From Lachnospiraceae bacterium (GTDB taxonomy: Bacteria; Bacillota; Clostridia; Lachnospirales; Lachnospiraceae): a stretch of 53,250 bases of DNA. This document shows, in pieces, positions 53,052 through 53,250 of the stretch. The translations under genes and the position numbers were made by a program. The stretch lies in NCBI GenBank assembly GCA_024694625.1, contig JAILJP010000017.1:1-53250 (forward strand), read 5' to 3'. Under the pieces are notes generated by a model, which was not told the DNA's origin, ran no database searches, and was given only the letters and a program-made list of their open reading frames with translations. Each line of letters starts with the position of its first letter. Within the stretch, counting starts at the first letter, position 1.

Positions 53052-53250
53052 ACTCAAGGTGAGCCGAGCGCTTTATAGCGAGCTTAGAAAAAAAGAAGCA
53101 TGTTTTTTACAGATGTCGGTACGAGGTGCCATGGACGGCACCGAGAACACATAACCGAAATGGACTGAGATTGTGTGTGGTACCGACATCTAAAAACATG
53201 CTTCGTCTTTTTTCTTAGCAAGCGGTGACTTAAGCCGGCTCACCTTGAGT
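53052..53250. repeat. Long palindromic element with 15-bp terminal inverted repeats (MITE-like or structured RNA)
   Basis: The ends ACTCAAGGTGAGCCG (53052-53066) and CGGCTCACCTTGAGT (53236-53250) are perfect reverse complements. Inside, 53082-53122 pairs with 53180-53223 in four blocks: GCTT/AAGC, AG plus an A-run with a T-run plus CT, 13 bp GAAGCATGTTTTT/AAAAACATGCTTC, and 12 bp AGATGTCGGTAC/GTACCGACATCT. Together these give about 37 bp of stem. The apex splits into two hairpins: GGTGCC/GGCACC (53125-53142), and ACACATAA/TTGTGTGT with one G-U pair (53147-53178). It contains no credible gene. The last repeat base is the last base of the window, so its true right end is unknown. A non-autonomous transposable element (MITE) or a structured non-coding RNA both fit. 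Confidence 0.7.

Noticed and set aside
53052-53250. Canonical retron msr-msd RNA
   Set aside because: The outer repeat resembles a1/a2 and the long stem an msd. But only 15 bases with one 4-bp hairpin lie between the left repeat and the stem, so there is no room for a normal msr, and no reverse transcriptase is visible in the window.

Overview
The window is about 53 kb of chromosome from a low-GC, Gram-positive anaerobe of the Clostridia, most likely a member of the Lachnospiraceae. The evidence is the SCIFF ranthipeptide precursor with its radical SAM maturase, a fused SecDF, a lipoprotein trigger factor homologue, Shine-Dalgarno-rich starts with several TTG starts, a sigma-D type promoter and a Gram-positive type IV pilus operon without an outer-membrane secretin. 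No phage, complete insertion sequence, CRISPR array, tRNA or rRNA was seen. Apart from the right-hand end the region is ordinary core and near-core chromosome.

Layout. 1-3.8 kb: end of an ATP-type phosphofructokinase gene, an RNA 2'-O-methyltransferase, then a small conserved protein, a small alarmone synthetase and a voltage-gated-type K+ channel in one operon. 3.8-6.8 kb (minus): a conserved unknown gene behind a sigma-D-like promoter, and a multidomain membrane diguanylate cyclase whose N-terminus is TraX-like. 7-11 kb: ispE, a GntR/FCD regulator, a YwiB-like protein, a membrane-anchored unknown, and an FKBP/trigger-factor lipoprotein. 10.9-15 kb: two tandem paralogous hybrid histidine kinases. 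15.1-19.1 kb: scfA (too short for ordinary gene calling), scfB and secDF. 19.1-21.7 kb: glyA and serS. 21.8-32.7 kb: a tightly spaced surface-polysaccharide operon (degenerate methyltransferase/kinase protein, tandem GT2, DUF2142 protein, large membrane protein, flippase, GT8, GT2). 32.7-34.2 kb (minus): pseudouridine synthase and alpha/beta hydrolase. 34.4-37.5 kb: an MFS sugar-type transporter, a glycerophosphodiesterase and a lysophospholipase-like hydrolase. 37.7-44.3 kb: two small membrane proteins, a long-type ileS and glycogen phosphorylase. 44.5-51.7 kb: the type IV pilus operon pilB-T-C-D-M-N-O, which contains no pilin gene. 51.9-52.8 kb: a TRIC/UPF0126 channel and, convergent, an orphan YolD-like protein. 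The last 199 bases are a highly structured inverted-repeat element ending exactly at the window edge.

Connections. Several genes point to surface and motility biology under c-di-GMP and phosphorelay control: PilB carries a tandem MshEN motif of the type known to bind c-di-GMP, and a diguanylate cyclase lies in the same window. The scfA-scfB-secDF block probably makes a thioether-crosslinked Cys-rich peptide. Neither hybrid kinase has a DNA-binding output regulator nearby.

The least explained structure is the terminal palindromic element (53052-53250). It has perfect 15-bp terminal inverted repeats, about 37 bp of interrupted internal stem and a forked apex. A MITE-like element or a structured non-coding RNA both fit. 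It does not fit a canonical retron ncRNA.
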